Source: Dacryopinax spathularia (lineage: Eukaryota; Basidiomycota; Dacrymycetes; Dacrymycetales; Dacrymycetaceae). From it: a stretch of 64,000 bases of DNA. Location: positions 1,116,001 through 1,180,000 of the forward strand of contig JBBPFI010000011.1 in NCBI GenBank assembly GCA_037974965.1, in the 5' to 3' direction. Positions 11,156 through 23,024 of this stretch are shown piece after piece (position 1 is the first letter of the stretch; each line of letters starts with the position of its first letter). A program made the translations under genes and the position numbers. The notes below the pieces were generated by a model. It ran no database searches, had not been told where the DNA came from, and saw nothing but the letters and a program-made list of their open reading frames with translations.

Positions 11156-13427
11156 CTAAGGCAGCAAACCTAGGCGCCTGGCTGCGTCGTTTGATGCCAG
11201 ATCAATTGTGCTCTGGGCGCTGAGCGCACTCAGACCATGAAAGAGCTTGTGATAATCTCCATCCCACCCAATATCGGCTCTGGTAGCATCCAAGTCCCTC
11301 GAACAGCATTGGCAGGATGCGGTCGTGATCCTGATTTTTCCCCTGCTCACCAAACGCAGGAAGTCTTCCGGCTTGAGCGGCGACTGGCTAATGCCCATGG
11401 AAAACGACAGATCCGGGACAGGCATCTCTGTGAGGATGACGTAGCCTTTGGAAGGGAGCATGCAGATGAGGCTTTGAGGTGGTTGAAACGCGATGGGCAC
11501 TATGTCCGAGGGCGCGTGGAGGCCTCGGACGAGCGTATGGCAATAGCCCAGTGGATATTCCGCCCATCTCCGCCTGATGGCCTTAGCCGAGCGAAATCCG
11601 GTCGGGAGACTCACAGCCACAGAAGTGGAGATGTCGCTGGCCATTGCGTCCAGGCCTTGGCGGATCATGCGCGCTTCTCGCAGAGCATGCTACAACCGGG
11701 TGTCAGTGCATGAAGGTGCGGAAATGACATGGAGTCAGCGGACGCACCAGGGTCATTGACATGGACCGTCGGTCTAGAGTGTGCCAGACATCTTTATCCC
11801 TCCGATCACGCACTACTGAAACCGGCTCACGCTCCATGGACCCCTCACTATTTGAGCGACTTCCATGGAAAGGAGCCATCATGAGCAGTAGGTTGCTGGT
11901 GTCTTGAACGCCAAGAAGAAGTGCGATCCGTATGTCATCGAAGGCAATCGGTGTAGCGTGCGTCAGAATGCCTTCTGGCTCCCATAGGACTGCTCGCTGC
12001 ACCTTAGCTTGGCCATCGTTGATGTCCATCGAAAGTCGGAGAAGCGAGCCTTGCTGGATCCAGAATGCATCAAGGCCGCCATGGCCTACCGTTATGCCGT
12101 TGATGTGAGAGCTGTGGGTGATGCCAAATCGATGCACCGGCGTCAGGGACAAAGAGTGGGTCATTCCATCTTGCCTGAAGATGATCCTATATATGCGGAT
12201 TCCATACGCAGCCCTGGTGAGAAGGCCTGACTGGAAGCCACGGTGAGGGGGGCCATCTTGAAGCAAAGGGAATCCATCTGGCCGTGTCATCCTCCATGAG
12301 GTCTCGAAGATGGAGCTGTGCCAAAGCATGTGTCGCAGGTCGACCTTCGTGGTCCAGTTCATAGGGTTGCCACATACCCCTGCTCGGACGGAACCCATTA
12401 ATGAGTCGCGGCTGTAGACCATGACGTGGCGATCTGCAATAACAAGCAACCAGCTTTGAAACCATTTTGCGCAAGATACGCGACACTGCGCCAAAGAAAT
12501 ATAGTCAGTGGGATTGCCCGGACTGGCTTCTGAAGGTAGCTTACTAGGACTGGAACCTGCAGCTGAACTGCCTGCTTCAATTCCAGGTCATAAACGTGGA
12601 GGTTGGGACGGTTATCGTATTCTGCAAGACAGACAAGTCTTCCATCGAAAGCAACGATGTGGGAGCTGTTGGGGATGGCATGGAGATGGCTGAAGCTCGG
12701 CGTTGCTTCAGAGAGATTCACAGAGATGTGATGGACCGATGTTTGCGACCCTGCCTCTCCTCGATGCGAGATGAGACTGAGAACCACGTGAATGTGCTTC
12801 GCATGAAGATCGGATGCCAGCGCCAACCCTGTGGACACCATCTTGAAATTCGGATTCCCTGTGAGTTCTCTGATGTTGTATGAACCGAGCAAGCGCGGAA
12901 CTCGACCCTTGTAGCTGAAGCACTTCATGTTACCCATGTGAGTAACCACGAACATCGTGCCTCCTGCAAGAGCGGACCACTGGGCACGTTCCCCTTGCAA
13001 GGGCACCCAATACGCGTCCAAACTGGAACTACGCCCGTCCTCGGGGGGGCTGGTTCTTGACCATTGCCGATGGGCCATCCATAACAGCATTCTGGCTCCG
13101 GCCTCATCAACTTCAGACGGAGAGGTGCAGTGACTAGGAATTGGCAGACGACCTTCTTGCATATGTCGGACAACCCGGAGGTATATGGGGTGCGCGGTGT
13201 TAAGCCGAAGCCAGGAACTCGTCTACTTGAGGGCATCAGCCAGAGAGATTGTAGCGCATGCTGACAAGTACCTGTGATATGGCCAGCAAGTCTCTATCGT
13301 CCAGCTGCTCCCATATGTACCAGCCAATCTCCGTTGGCAGGGATGAGAAAGGCGACGTCGGAGTGACAAACAAGGCGCCTTTTCCAGACGCAGTGTTTGC
13401 CACATGAAGCTCGGTCATGGTTGTCAT
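11156..13427 (-). CDS. F-box protein, 4 exons
   Basis: Exons 13427-13272, 13222-12545, 12485-11748 and 11689-11156 join at phase 0 through introns of 49-59 nt and give 701 residues. Residues about 27-45 match the F-box core: LPTEIGWYIWEQLDDRDLL followed by AISQV, the helix pair that binds Skp1 in SCF ubiquitin ligases. The remaining 650 residues have spaced segments resembling beta-propeller blades (for example HIVAFDGRLVCLAEYDNRPN then LHVYDLELKQAV), as is common in basidiomycete F-box proteins, but I cannot name the substrate-binding domain. The conserved intron just after the F-box is typical. F-box genes are greatly expanded in mushrooms, so the target is unknown. Confidence 0.75.
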
Positions 13428-13785
13428 GGATCACGGTTTGCAGACAATGAGGAGATAGAAGGACAAGGTTGGCTACCGTCAAGGCCTGGGGATGGTCCGT
13501 GGCTGTCTGCCTATGGCGGGCCAGTGCTCGCTGGCCAGTCTTCCTTCAATGCACACTGGCTGTCAGGGGCTGTCATAGTTGTCAGCGCCACTGCCACCTC
13601 CACTAAGAGCCCCTGGCGGCGGAGGCAATACGGGTAGGCTTGGATTAGGCTTGAATTATCCACTCGGCTATATCCTTTAGGGAACAACACCTTGGAAATT
13701 CAGTAAGTACGAAAAACATCCCGAGGTCACATGCAAATCTCAGTCCAACAAGAAGCCCATCAGGACTAGATGGGGTTTGCAGCTC
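13428..13785. other. Intergenic
   Basis: About 360 bp between the start of the F-box gene and the end of the next minus-strand gene. It should contain the F-box promoter. Nothing else recognisable. Confidence 0.45.
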
Positions 13786-16024
13786 CTAATCCTCGCGATC
13801 AGCCGAGCCGCCCCCATTCTTAACCTTCCGAGACCGCTTCTGCGATTTGGACCTCTCCCGGCTTTGAGCCTCCTCCAGTAGAGCACGGTCCGGCACAGCT
13901 TCCAGGGCGCGATCGAGCACCTTGGCCAAGGGAAGCTTGACGATCGTGAGCGGAGGCTCCACCAAAGCATTTTCGTCCTTGGAGAAGTACTCCAAGTGGT
14001 TGAGCGCCAAAAGCGATGTTTCCGAGGGGTCCTCCAACCTCGCCAGTTGTTCATGTACGATGCGTATGGTGCGGAACTTTGTAGAGTTATGACCCCAGGT
14101 GGAGCTCGCATAACCGAGCCAGAATGTCACGTCCTGGGTTTTCACGTTGGCCCCGTCGACGCTTATTGACGACGCATCCAATAAGCCGAGGTGCTGCAAA
14201 ATGTGGCGGGTTGCAGCCCAGCGTTGGAAATGTCGATATGCTGGTTGGTTGTTGGGATTCAGCAAAGGTGTTCGGGCTAGTGCGAGCCAGCGATCGGCAT
14301 CTGTGGGCAGACTCTCTCTGATCAGTGTCGCCATCATCCGAGACTCCGGGGACGCAAAAGCATGGCCATGCGCAGCGACCCTTGTGACACTGATGTTCTG
14401 ACCGTTGCCCGAGACGGCCGCAGCCAGATGGTCGTTTTGCGCTGCTGGCGGTGGTCGCCTTTCCCTGTTGAGTGCGCTCGATCCATCCCGGGAAGCGACG
14501 GTTTCTGTGGCAGCAAAAAGACTGCCGTGCCCTGGGTTTGGCGGAGGTCGGCGTGTGAGACTGAGAGGCGTTGGTTCCGTTAAGTCTACTGTCTCGATCT
14601 CGTCGTCCTCTTCACTCGATAAAGTCCAGATAGTCTCTTGTTCGCTTGAGTGGCCGTCCGCGACCTCGAGGGCTATGGGGGGCCCGCCTATGAAGCATGA
14701 AGGCTGTTCGGGCGTTATGAGAACCCTCAGCATCATTAACTAGGCTGCTCACCTTAATCAGCTCGCAAGTCAGAACGAACAGCCGCCGATCAAAGGGCAG
14801 ACGTTCCTGAGCATAGAATCTGACCAGACGCCCTGTGGGGTCGTTGGGCATTACGCTGGTGAGGCCCTTCTGCATGACGTCGAGCCGTCCAGCCAGAACG
14901 TCCTTCACCCTGCCGAGATGCCAGCCCCCAAATTCCAAAGAGCCCGACCCCTGGACCGACTCTGGCACTCTTGATAGCCAGAGATGCTGTTGCCGGTAGA
15001 CGGACCACTGGATGGTACCGGCAGTCGCAGCTTCCATGCAGGACCACAGCGTCGCCAGACTAGTGCGAACCACCGCGCCTTCCACTTCGCACTGCGCGCT
15101 TGGAAGACGCAGCTGTGTTATAATTCTCCTGTCCCAGTTGACAGGTGATCGCTGTAGCACTAGTAGGAGACCAACAGGGATCCCCTCCCGGATAGTGGTC
15201 GGAGCCTCCGGATTAGACAACTGGAGCTCCTCCGGGGCCAAGTCGGGGAGAGCGGTTGAAGCTTCCTCCCTGACGCCAGAGGTGGGGCTGGAACGCTCCC
15301 GAGGAGCGGTTGGAGGTTCTTCTCCAGAGCGATTTGTGACCGCCGCTGCGCCGATGCCCAGCAGTCCGTTTTCAGGTTTGAGGCGCCGGCGTTCGGCCGC
15401 ATCGGCGAACCGGGCCCGCCGTTGAGGAGGCGGGGTTTCGCCTTCGAGAAGGGGCTCTTGCATAGCCAATCGCTTGGCTGAAGGAACAGCCCGCTGCTAT
15501 TGATATGTCAGTCAGGCACGATGACGCTCAGGCCAATCCTTTGCACTCGCCTGTGTTGCTTCCAGCTGGTCACCCCGGACGTGGCCCACCACCCCCGACC
15601 TGTCCGGCAGGGCGTTCCCTGCCGCCTCATGATCAGCAAGCAGCTCCTCAATCTCGTCCTAGAAAAGTCAAGCGTAGTTAATGGAAATGCCCTGTCTAGA
15701 GCGTTGGCATGTTTTCACCTCCTCGCGACCTGACCCCGAGGAGGTTCCGTCGACCCCGGGCTCGCGGGGAATGCCGGACGCCACGCAGTTGCTTGCTTCT
15801 GTTGACGGCACGGGAGGTTTTGCAGCAAGTTCAGTAGCAGGTGTTTCGTCGTTCTTTGGCAGAGGCCCTGAAGGACAATAAGGATGGGAAGAGGGTGGAA
15901 GTGAACGCCTGTCTCCCTTACCATGCGGGTTGGCGAAAACGACGTTGGCCTTTCTCTTCGGCAAGAGGGGAACAGGCGCGGGAAGCCGGCGCGATCTGAG
16001 GCTCATGCCCTGCTCTACGTCCAT
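13786..16024 (-). CDS. Uncharacterised nuclear-type protein with SUMO-interaction-like motif, 5 exons
   Basis: Exons 16024-15922, 15867-15719, 15658-15551, 15496-14753 and 14703-13786 join in phase and give 673 residues. The third intron (15550-15497) appears to be GC-AG: donor CAG|GCGAGT is the only one that keeps the phase. The N-terminal third is Pro/Ser-rich and disordered; residues about 180-365 look globular (LWSCMEAATAGTIQW and following). Just after the fourth intron comes EEDDEIETVDLTEP, an acidic-flanked V-D-L-T typical of SUMO-interaction motifs. The C-terminus is basic (SKSQKRSRKVKNGGG), a likely nuclear signal. The family is unknown to me. The motif suggests recruitment to SUMOylated chromatin proteins, which is inference. 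Confidence 0.65.
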
Positions 16025-16285
16025 GGTTGTTGAGGAAAAGAATGAGGCGGCCCTGCCTTTTTGGCGGTATGGCCTAGTAAGTCCTTGGCTTCGATGCAAA
16101 AATGTGGGCAAGCGAAAAGCGGAGCATCGATCAAGGCAACGCCTTTTTGACTCCAAAGCCGTACTGACGGCAACAGAAGGGAGCCAGTATAACCATCAAC
16201 TATTCGGCAAGTCATATGCAACAGGTCCCGATCCTGATGCCTGAGTTATCGGATCCGCATCACGAAAAGAAGCACCAGGATCATG

Positions 16286-18034
16286 TTACAAGATGAGATG
16301 TGCCTGCCCGTATCTACCCCCGGAGGTCCCGTGCAACCAGTCCGGTTCCTTGTCCTTTAAGAATTTTACGCAGGACGCAGGAGAGAAGAAAACACTGCTG
16401 ATCCTCCCTGGAGTCAACCCTCCCTCCCTCGCAGTTGATGTGGGGGCCCATTCCCCGATACTATGAAGCAAAAAACCTGCAAGGGACAGAATGACGTGGC
16501 CTGGGCCATATCTGCCAGGAATCAGCCCGGTGCGGTTCTGGCCAAGAGTCAAGGCCTACGTAAAGTTGGCTCCCAGATCAGGGAAGTACGCCGCGCCCCC
16601 TCGGAAGCTGCCGACGCAGAAGCAAGCTGTCGGGCCGTCACATTCTTCGTCCCCCTTCATGGCGTCGTGATGATCTGCATGCAGCCCTACTTGAAGCTTG
16701 TAGAGAATGGCGCGTCCCAGCCATGGGCCGGGGTCCTGCACCGTCCATCTGCCTGCTTCAAACGCTGCTTGATAGATTTTGTACTCTTCCGGCCATGTGG
16801 CTTGGAACATCATTGCCAGACGCACGGCAATGGATACAGTGTTGCGGAAGAGCTGATGAACCGCTTCAGCCGCTTCACTGGTGTGTCCACGCATGTCCTT
16901 AGATATATTGGGGGTCTGCAGAAAATGCGTGAGGCGCATGGGACTGGCTCCCAGGCTCTGAACACAGACGCACGTCGTTTGGATGCCCCTGAGCTGTCCA
17001 GGCGTGCATCAAGTGGCAGACCCCCGTCCGTTCCAGTTTGGACCCATTTCCTATGAAGGTCCACTCAGTCGCAGGATGGTAGGTAAGGACATTAGACTCA
17101 CCATAGCGCATCCATGGATCGGCAGCCTTGTGCCGGGAATCATGTGATGGAAAGCTGGGCTGCACTCGTGAATGATAGTCTTGCACAGCTCGCTGGTAAT
17201 TGTCTTGTTCAGCCTTCTGCCCGTTGGTCAGCTTGGTGTGCACTTTGCTTCCCAGCAGAGCATCCTCACGCTCAGTCCATCCTGATAACACCGCCTTCCT
17301 GGGAGCTTCTTCTTTTCCAAGGCTCTTGCGGTACGTCCCTCATACTGCATCGCGATCGGCCAAGCTTCTCCATCGTCATTGTCGCCCTCCTGGAAGAGCA
17401 AATAACGGTCAGCTCGATTCCGCTAGGCGTGTAGCGGTGCAGGATCACCATACGGTCTGCAAAATATACCAATAGCTTTGCCCCATGGGCGTCGACGTAG
17501 ATGGCCGATTGCGAAATGGGTTCCTGAGCCGTTAGGACAAGAATGCGTTGTTTGCCTTCCTTCAGGAGCTCTGCCGACCCTAACCTTCTATTCTTGAGAT
17601 CCTTGATGGAAAGGTCAGCGCGAAAAACTCTTGTGTTGGCCGCCATCGCGACGTAATAGCGCCGAAGCGTTTCTGTAAGCCGACGAAGGCCTTCTGCCGG
17701 TCGCCTTGGACGATGCAGGAGCGCTCTTGAGACGGGAAGATATGGCACATCAGGGGGCAAGGACGGAATGCTGGATGAGGGAGACTGTTGCTGTGATGTG
17801 TCAGAGTATCCCACCTACGAAGTGGAGATGCACGTAGGGACATGCTCCCAACTCAACTGCCTTATCGATCTTCCGGGCTCTCTCCTTGTGCTTTTGGCGC
17901 TGATCGTGTTTCCCACCTCTCACCTCCCTTTGCCCCAAAGCACTCGCTACGTCAGTGACCACAGACGCTCTAGTCTCACCTTCAGTCTGCGTCTTTCCTC
18001 TTCGCTTCACCGGACCTTGCTTCACTCTAGGCAT
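16286..18034 (-). CDS. TET/JBP-like 2-oxoglutarate/Fe(II) dioxygenase
   Basis: Starts at ATG 18034 (MPRVKQGPVKRRGK). Exon 1 (18034-17834) and exon 2 (17790-17449) are certain; later exons lie near 17380-17140, about 17040, 16960-16556 and 16530-16286. Features fit the fungal TET/JBP family (Fe(II)- and 2-oxoglutarate-dependent oxidation of 5-methylcytosine or thymine in DNA). These are an N-terminal block ending in ILVLTAQEP and YVDAHGAKLLVYFADR, the metal motif H-x-D in KLQVGLHADHHDAMKG, the core strand GSFRGGAAYFPDLG, a later His in GFLLHSIGEW, and the Arg of LTPGRISSVFF expected to bind 2-oxoglutarate. All four catalytic positions are present. The junction near 17,380 is unsettled: adjacent frames are both open and the exact splice needs transcript data. 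The gene may be active. It lies next to a JmjC-like gene on the same strand. Confidence 0.75.
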
Positions 18035-18560
18035 TTCAAGTTGCGTGATTTGATGTAAGAAGGGCGATGTGCCGACGCCGATCCAGGACCCGCGCAAGCT
18101 GGTGGTGCTGTGGTGTATGCTCTTAACCGGGACAGCCGACGAGCGATACGCTGCGGAACAACCGCGCCTCGAGCTGCACTAGCTGCGAGGTGAATGTTTG
18201 GCGACGAGCCGCTCAGCCTTAACCGGAACGACCGATGGCTGGGGGCCGCAGAACGACCGCGTGCGCCGAATGGAGGGGCTTCTTCAGTATTGCGGGGTCC
18301 TGTGTCGAAGATCCAAGTAGAGGGTTGGAGGGCGGAATGTTGGTGGACGTTTGGGACAGCTTTAGGTGTGTGAGTGTAAGGGAGGAAGAAGTTGACGAAG
18401 ACGAGGGAGATAGGGGAGGGGTAAAGTCCTGGAAGGCAGAATTGCCCCCGCCCATCCCCTCGCGGACTTCAGTCAAATTTAGGAAGCATTCTGGCGACAG
18501 AATAGATTCAACGTAGTCTAACTAACTGAAGAAGCACTGTACATTCACTGGAGATCCGCG
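18035..18560. other. Intergenic, probable promoter of the TET/JBP-like gene
   Basis: About 0.5 kb between the start at 18034 and the end of the JmjC-like gene at 18561. It holds GC-rich sequence with two similar short blocks (CCGGGACAGCCGACGAGCGA near 18,127 and a CCGGAACGACCGATGG-like one near 18,222). Nothing else recognisable. Confidence 0.45.
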
Positions 18561-21500
18561 CTAGTCCGCCTCCCATGCATGTGTAATATGTACAGATGAA
18601 TGTGCCTCCAGCTCAGGCATGGGAGCGTCCTCAGCCGCTTTCAGCCCGGCGGCTTGAGCTTTGTCCAAATCGACCAGACCAAAGCGAGCAGGGATAGAGA
18701 TGATCTCTGGCAGGCAGCCAGCCAGATATCGCTCATAGTTGGTCCATGATCCCAAGATGTCCTTGGCAATACTATCAGCGCAGCCGGTTGCCATAGTCAA
18801 CTCCTGGCGGAAACTCCCCTGATTGTACAACTCCTCCCATTTCCTCTCATAGTCCTCGTAGGAGGGGTGCAGTCGATCCAGATCTTTCACCATATATATG
18901 GCGGCCATGAGATTGTGGAGAGGCCATGGCACGTATTGGGCTAGGAAACATTCAGCTCACTGTGTCAAGTCCCGGGAAGCAGCCTACCGAAGCCTAGTTT
19001 CAGAACATCAGGGCGGCGGTCTTGTGCCCAGAAAGAGATGTTTTTCATTTCCGGGCGATCCTCCATTACTTGCCAAGTGAAAATAACGATGCGGTTGACC
19101 CAGACAATCATGGTGATCACCTCTTCGTTGGTCAGAGTATCCCCGAGAAAGACGAGGAGAAGTCTCGCGCGGAGCATTTCTCGGAGCTGCGTCATGCAAA
19201 TAAAAGAGTGACCTGAGGTTTGAGTAGCAGTGGGCGACCAAACCGCGTGGATGGTCGAGCCCCGCTGAATCCTGCCTGGTCCTCAGCAACAGGCCAAACC
19301 TTGACGTAAAACCGGCTTACCAAGTGTCCCCAACGTTGATAACCACCCCCCGAGCTCCGACGCCAGCCTCGCACAGCTTATTGGTCGGCTCGCAAGGGAC
19401 GTATTCTGGCGATATCGCATCTATGGCGTTTTTGGCAAAGTAGACCCACAACTTGCAGCCTGGCGTATCGAAAGCTTGCACGTGCTCCTGTGCTGGAATG
19501 TGAAGTTTCACGCCAGAGCGCACCAATACGGCAACAGCGAGGCCGGCAAAATCCATATGCTGGCGACTCCAGGCCCCACCAGTGTTGATCATGCTCCAGT
19601 CTTCTTCAACCGAGCTGGCGTTGCGATAGACATTGTCCTTAGCAGAGGTATTCTTGACGGCGACGACATGACCGGCTAGCTTACTGAAACACAGTCAGCA
19701 TCTGGGCGCGATTGAAAGCCTTGCACACACTTGAAACCGAGACATGGCTTAGAGTGCTTCTTCGGCTCGGGCATGTACAGTACGTTGATGGCTGGGCCCG
19801 TTTGTGGCCAGCAGAGAGAGATTCGAATGATCTGATGCAGGGGAAGAACGGTATACCAGTTTGAACTTTCGCCTGCCTTTTGCGTCTCATTGATTTGCTC
19901 CTTGGTAAACAACTGGGGCAGCATTCGCGATTCCACTGGAACAACATGAGCTCAGCTAACCTGTGCAATGCTGCTATGCATTGCAACGCACCTATCCCTT
20001 TCAATTCCATGCTGAGATCGCGCCACCGGCCCATGGCTTCTAGCGTCCAGTCTATAGGCGCCTCTTCCCCATCCCGGGGAATGAAAATGTGATAATGAGA
20101 AAACAGATCTTGAAGTTGCCAAGCCTGCAAGGCGCGGACGTGCTTCCTGGTGAGAAAGGCGATCTCCGCCTCTTCGTCAATGTGAAGAACGTTTGGCCAC
20201 TTCTTGGCTGCGTCAGGATCGTCCGGAGAAGCCGGATCCGGAGGCGTCATAACAACGAGGTGAGGCAGTAGGCGGCGCAGGGACTCCCTCGCCGTGGCCT
20301 TGGAAGCGCTGTCAGTAGGATTCTCGTTATTCAGCAGTCAGAAACTGACGTTGCTATTTGGGTTCAGGTCCCTGGGTCTCCTTTCTTTACTGACGGCGTC
20401 GTCTTTGATGGGAAAAGGGATCGATATAGTCTTACCCGGATGGCAAGACTTGAAGTTGAAGACCTCGAACTTACATTGCTAGGGCGCATTTCAGCATCCT
20501 AACCGAGCATAAGGAAACGGCCGTACTTTATCAGAAGGGCACTTATTCATGAGCTCTGGCAACGGCAGCTGGACTCCATGCTTAGGGGCAGGTTGATTCG
20601 GCTGGACATTCAGGTCCAAGGATATCTCAATCTGGCTCTGTTGTTCAGCCCTTCCGATGAACCTCTGAAAGATCTTCTCATGTTCTTCATGAAGTTCTTG
20701 GGTGGTGGCGACAGGCTTATTGAGATCAGAGCGCGCTCTAGGGGTGAACGCGGCTGCTTACCGGCGGCACAGTGGCAAATGATTTGACGTCGCTCCGAAG
20801 GATTTCGGCCCGCTCCTTCGCCCCGAGCTTGAGAATATCAGTCAAGCGGGTGACCTTCTCCTCACCCAATTCTCTGACAGCCTTGACTAATGGCTTGGTC
20901 TCTTCTTCCTCCGGTTCGAGCAAGAAGCTCCTGTTGGTGCCATGTTGATTGCGCCGACGATGATTGGAGCTCGGAACCTCGTCGGAGCCAGAGTCGTTGC
21001 TCGAGTCCTCCACTGCATGGGCAGACTTTTGTAGTTTGCGACGCTTGGGGCGTCCAGTGGTGCCGCCATATATCCCGGCCCCACGTCCCTTCAACCTCTC
21101 GGGTGTAAAGGGAGTCGAGAGCAGGTCGGCAAGCTTGCGCTTGTTGAGAATTTCTTGGATTCATTCTGAATGTCGTTTTGGAACGTGCTCCGTCTCGTTC
21201 AGTGCGTTGCTCGACTGATCCTGCACAGCGTGATCTTGATCATCGACGTCCATACTGTGAGCCATTGGGGACCCATGGGGACCAGAACTGTCGGACGGCA
21301 GATGGAGGGAGGACACTGTACTGGCCTCAGGCGACGGGTTTGAGGGAATAGGATCTGTTTGCCCATCATCCGCTTCAGGCGTTCCAGTGATGCTGGGCAT
21401 GTTCGGAATGTCGTCCTGTGCTTCACCATGGTGATCCATGATGGGGTCATCGATGAGCATATCCTCAGCCGCATCGTCCTGCATGTCGGTTTGCCGGTCG

Positions 21501-22792
21501 CTCTCGGTGGGATCAAAGTGGGGCGGTGTTGTCCCCGTTTCACGAGCGGTCTGGGGGGGTGTTGAAGCCGGCGCTTCGGTGTCGTCTATCCGGAGACGAG
21601 GGACTGGGGCCGACAGGTACGAATGGCAATGAGCATATTTGTCCTCTGTCACCCGGTTGAGTACAGGGTTGAGCTCCATGAGCCAGTCATGCAGGAATTT
21701 CATGATGGCTGGTTCGCGCGCTGGACTCTCGCGGGGGGGGAATGGATGGAATGCCAGTTTGCAGAGGTTCTGCCAAGTCAGTTGCTCAGCCCGTGTTGGA
21801 CCCCATGCAGTCCAATCGGAGTAGTCGAAAGGAATGTAGTCGCAGTACTGGTAATGCCTCTGCACGAGGGGTCAACCAACTTGGCCACTTTTGCGACAGA
21901 GGTGGCTTACCTGAGCGAGACGGTGCAGACCAACTTCATGTTTGTAGAGTCTACACTCTGCATAGTTGCAGAGGACCGAAGAAAACGACGAGCAGATGAG
22001 GGGCATCAGGAAGTTCGCAGGGCTCATTACTTCCACGGTGAAGTTTGACGGCAGCTTGATCCCGGCGCGTCTATTTAGCGTGCTGCCCTGCGACAGTTCA
22101 TTCAAGCAACGCAAGTGCGGTTAGAGGGGGATGCTTACAATTATGGTCGCAATATTTGCGGCCGTCATCAGCGCGTTGGCCTTGAAGGCTAAGAGGGTGG
22201 GCGCCGCCGTTTGATGACAGGCGCTCAGTGCATCCAACGTCAGTTGGACAGCAGTCCCAGGAGCGTCTTGCACTTGAACTTCCCCCTGTTCTTTAATGAC
22301 GCTAGCCATCTCATCTCGTATCAGCCTTATCCTGCTTGCCCAGTTGTTCAGCCCATTGACTAAGGTGTGGCACCGCTGGTTCGTTTTCGGGGATCGACTG
22401 TCGATGTCGTACAGCTCCTCTGTGATGTTGAGCTTGCCTGGCAGGTCGAGACCATGTTCTGGGAGGGGCTGACAGGACCAGCGCACCCGGTCGATGAAGA
22501 GCCGCAGCCACGCAATGTGTCGACCTCCACTGGCAACGTAGGACGAGTGCGGCCCACCCAGCAACTCCGCCAGCTTTAGTCCTTTAGCTTCTTCGAATAA
22601 CACTGGATCTTCAGCGACCTTAAAGAAGAAAGCGTCGATTTCGTGTTCGATGTGCCGAAGCCCTTCAATCAGCTCCTGAGGAAGAGCGTCGGTCGGAGAG
22701 ACACCGTCGTAGCGGAGATTGAGCCCGGTGAAGAAATGGCTCCTCAATTCCTCAATGGAGCTGTCGATCGGATTGAGCTCAGCCGTGGTCAT
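18561..22792 (-). CDS. Large JmjC-domain-like protein with novel N-terminal region
   Basis: The model begins at ATG 22792 (MTTAELNPIDSS). The first three exons (to about 21,198) join in phase and include the segment YCDYIPFDYSDWTAWGP. A GT-AG intron of about 46 nt can then link to RKLADLLSTPFTPERLKGRG. Joining is supported because the downstream part has no ATG for over 170 codons. A charged coiled-coil stretch follows (TTQELHEEHEKIFQRF), then from about 20,250 the catalytic region. JmjC signs are H-x-D in WSRQHMDFAGLA, the strand CKLWVYFAKNAID, GVVINVGDTW, and after an intron GSTIHAVWSPTATQTSGHSF with the second His. JmjC proteins use Fe(II) and 2-oxoglutarate, often to demethylate histones; the substrate here is unknown. 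The alternative is two genes, split near 21,160. Confidence 0.65.
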
Positions 22793-22921
22793 TGTAATGT
22801 CTCAGAAAGCTTATGGAATGATCAGAAGTGGAACTTCTCTCTGCTTGAGGATGTTTGGCAGGCAACTGAGGTGGTTTGTCTCCAGCGCCTCCCTTTCCTA
22901 CGTTTCCCCCAGCTCTTGGAT

Positions 22922-22950
22922 TTGCTTCCGGAGCGACCGGCCGGTCGCTC
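22922..22950. repeat. Palindrome related to that at 720-765
   Basis: Positions 22,931-22,950 form a perfect 20-bp palindrome (GAGCGACCGGCCGGTCGCTC). The preceding nine bases TTGCTTCCG match the lead-in of the palindrome at 720-765. It lies about 140 bp upstream of the start of the JmjC-like gene and 75 bp downstream of the DDE gene. Confidence 0.85.
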
Positions 22951-23024
22951 TACCACGGGCGCAAACGTTAGCCCGCTGTGCTCACAATTACAATAGGAAA
23001 CTTCAATTCGTAACTGGGCGCTCT

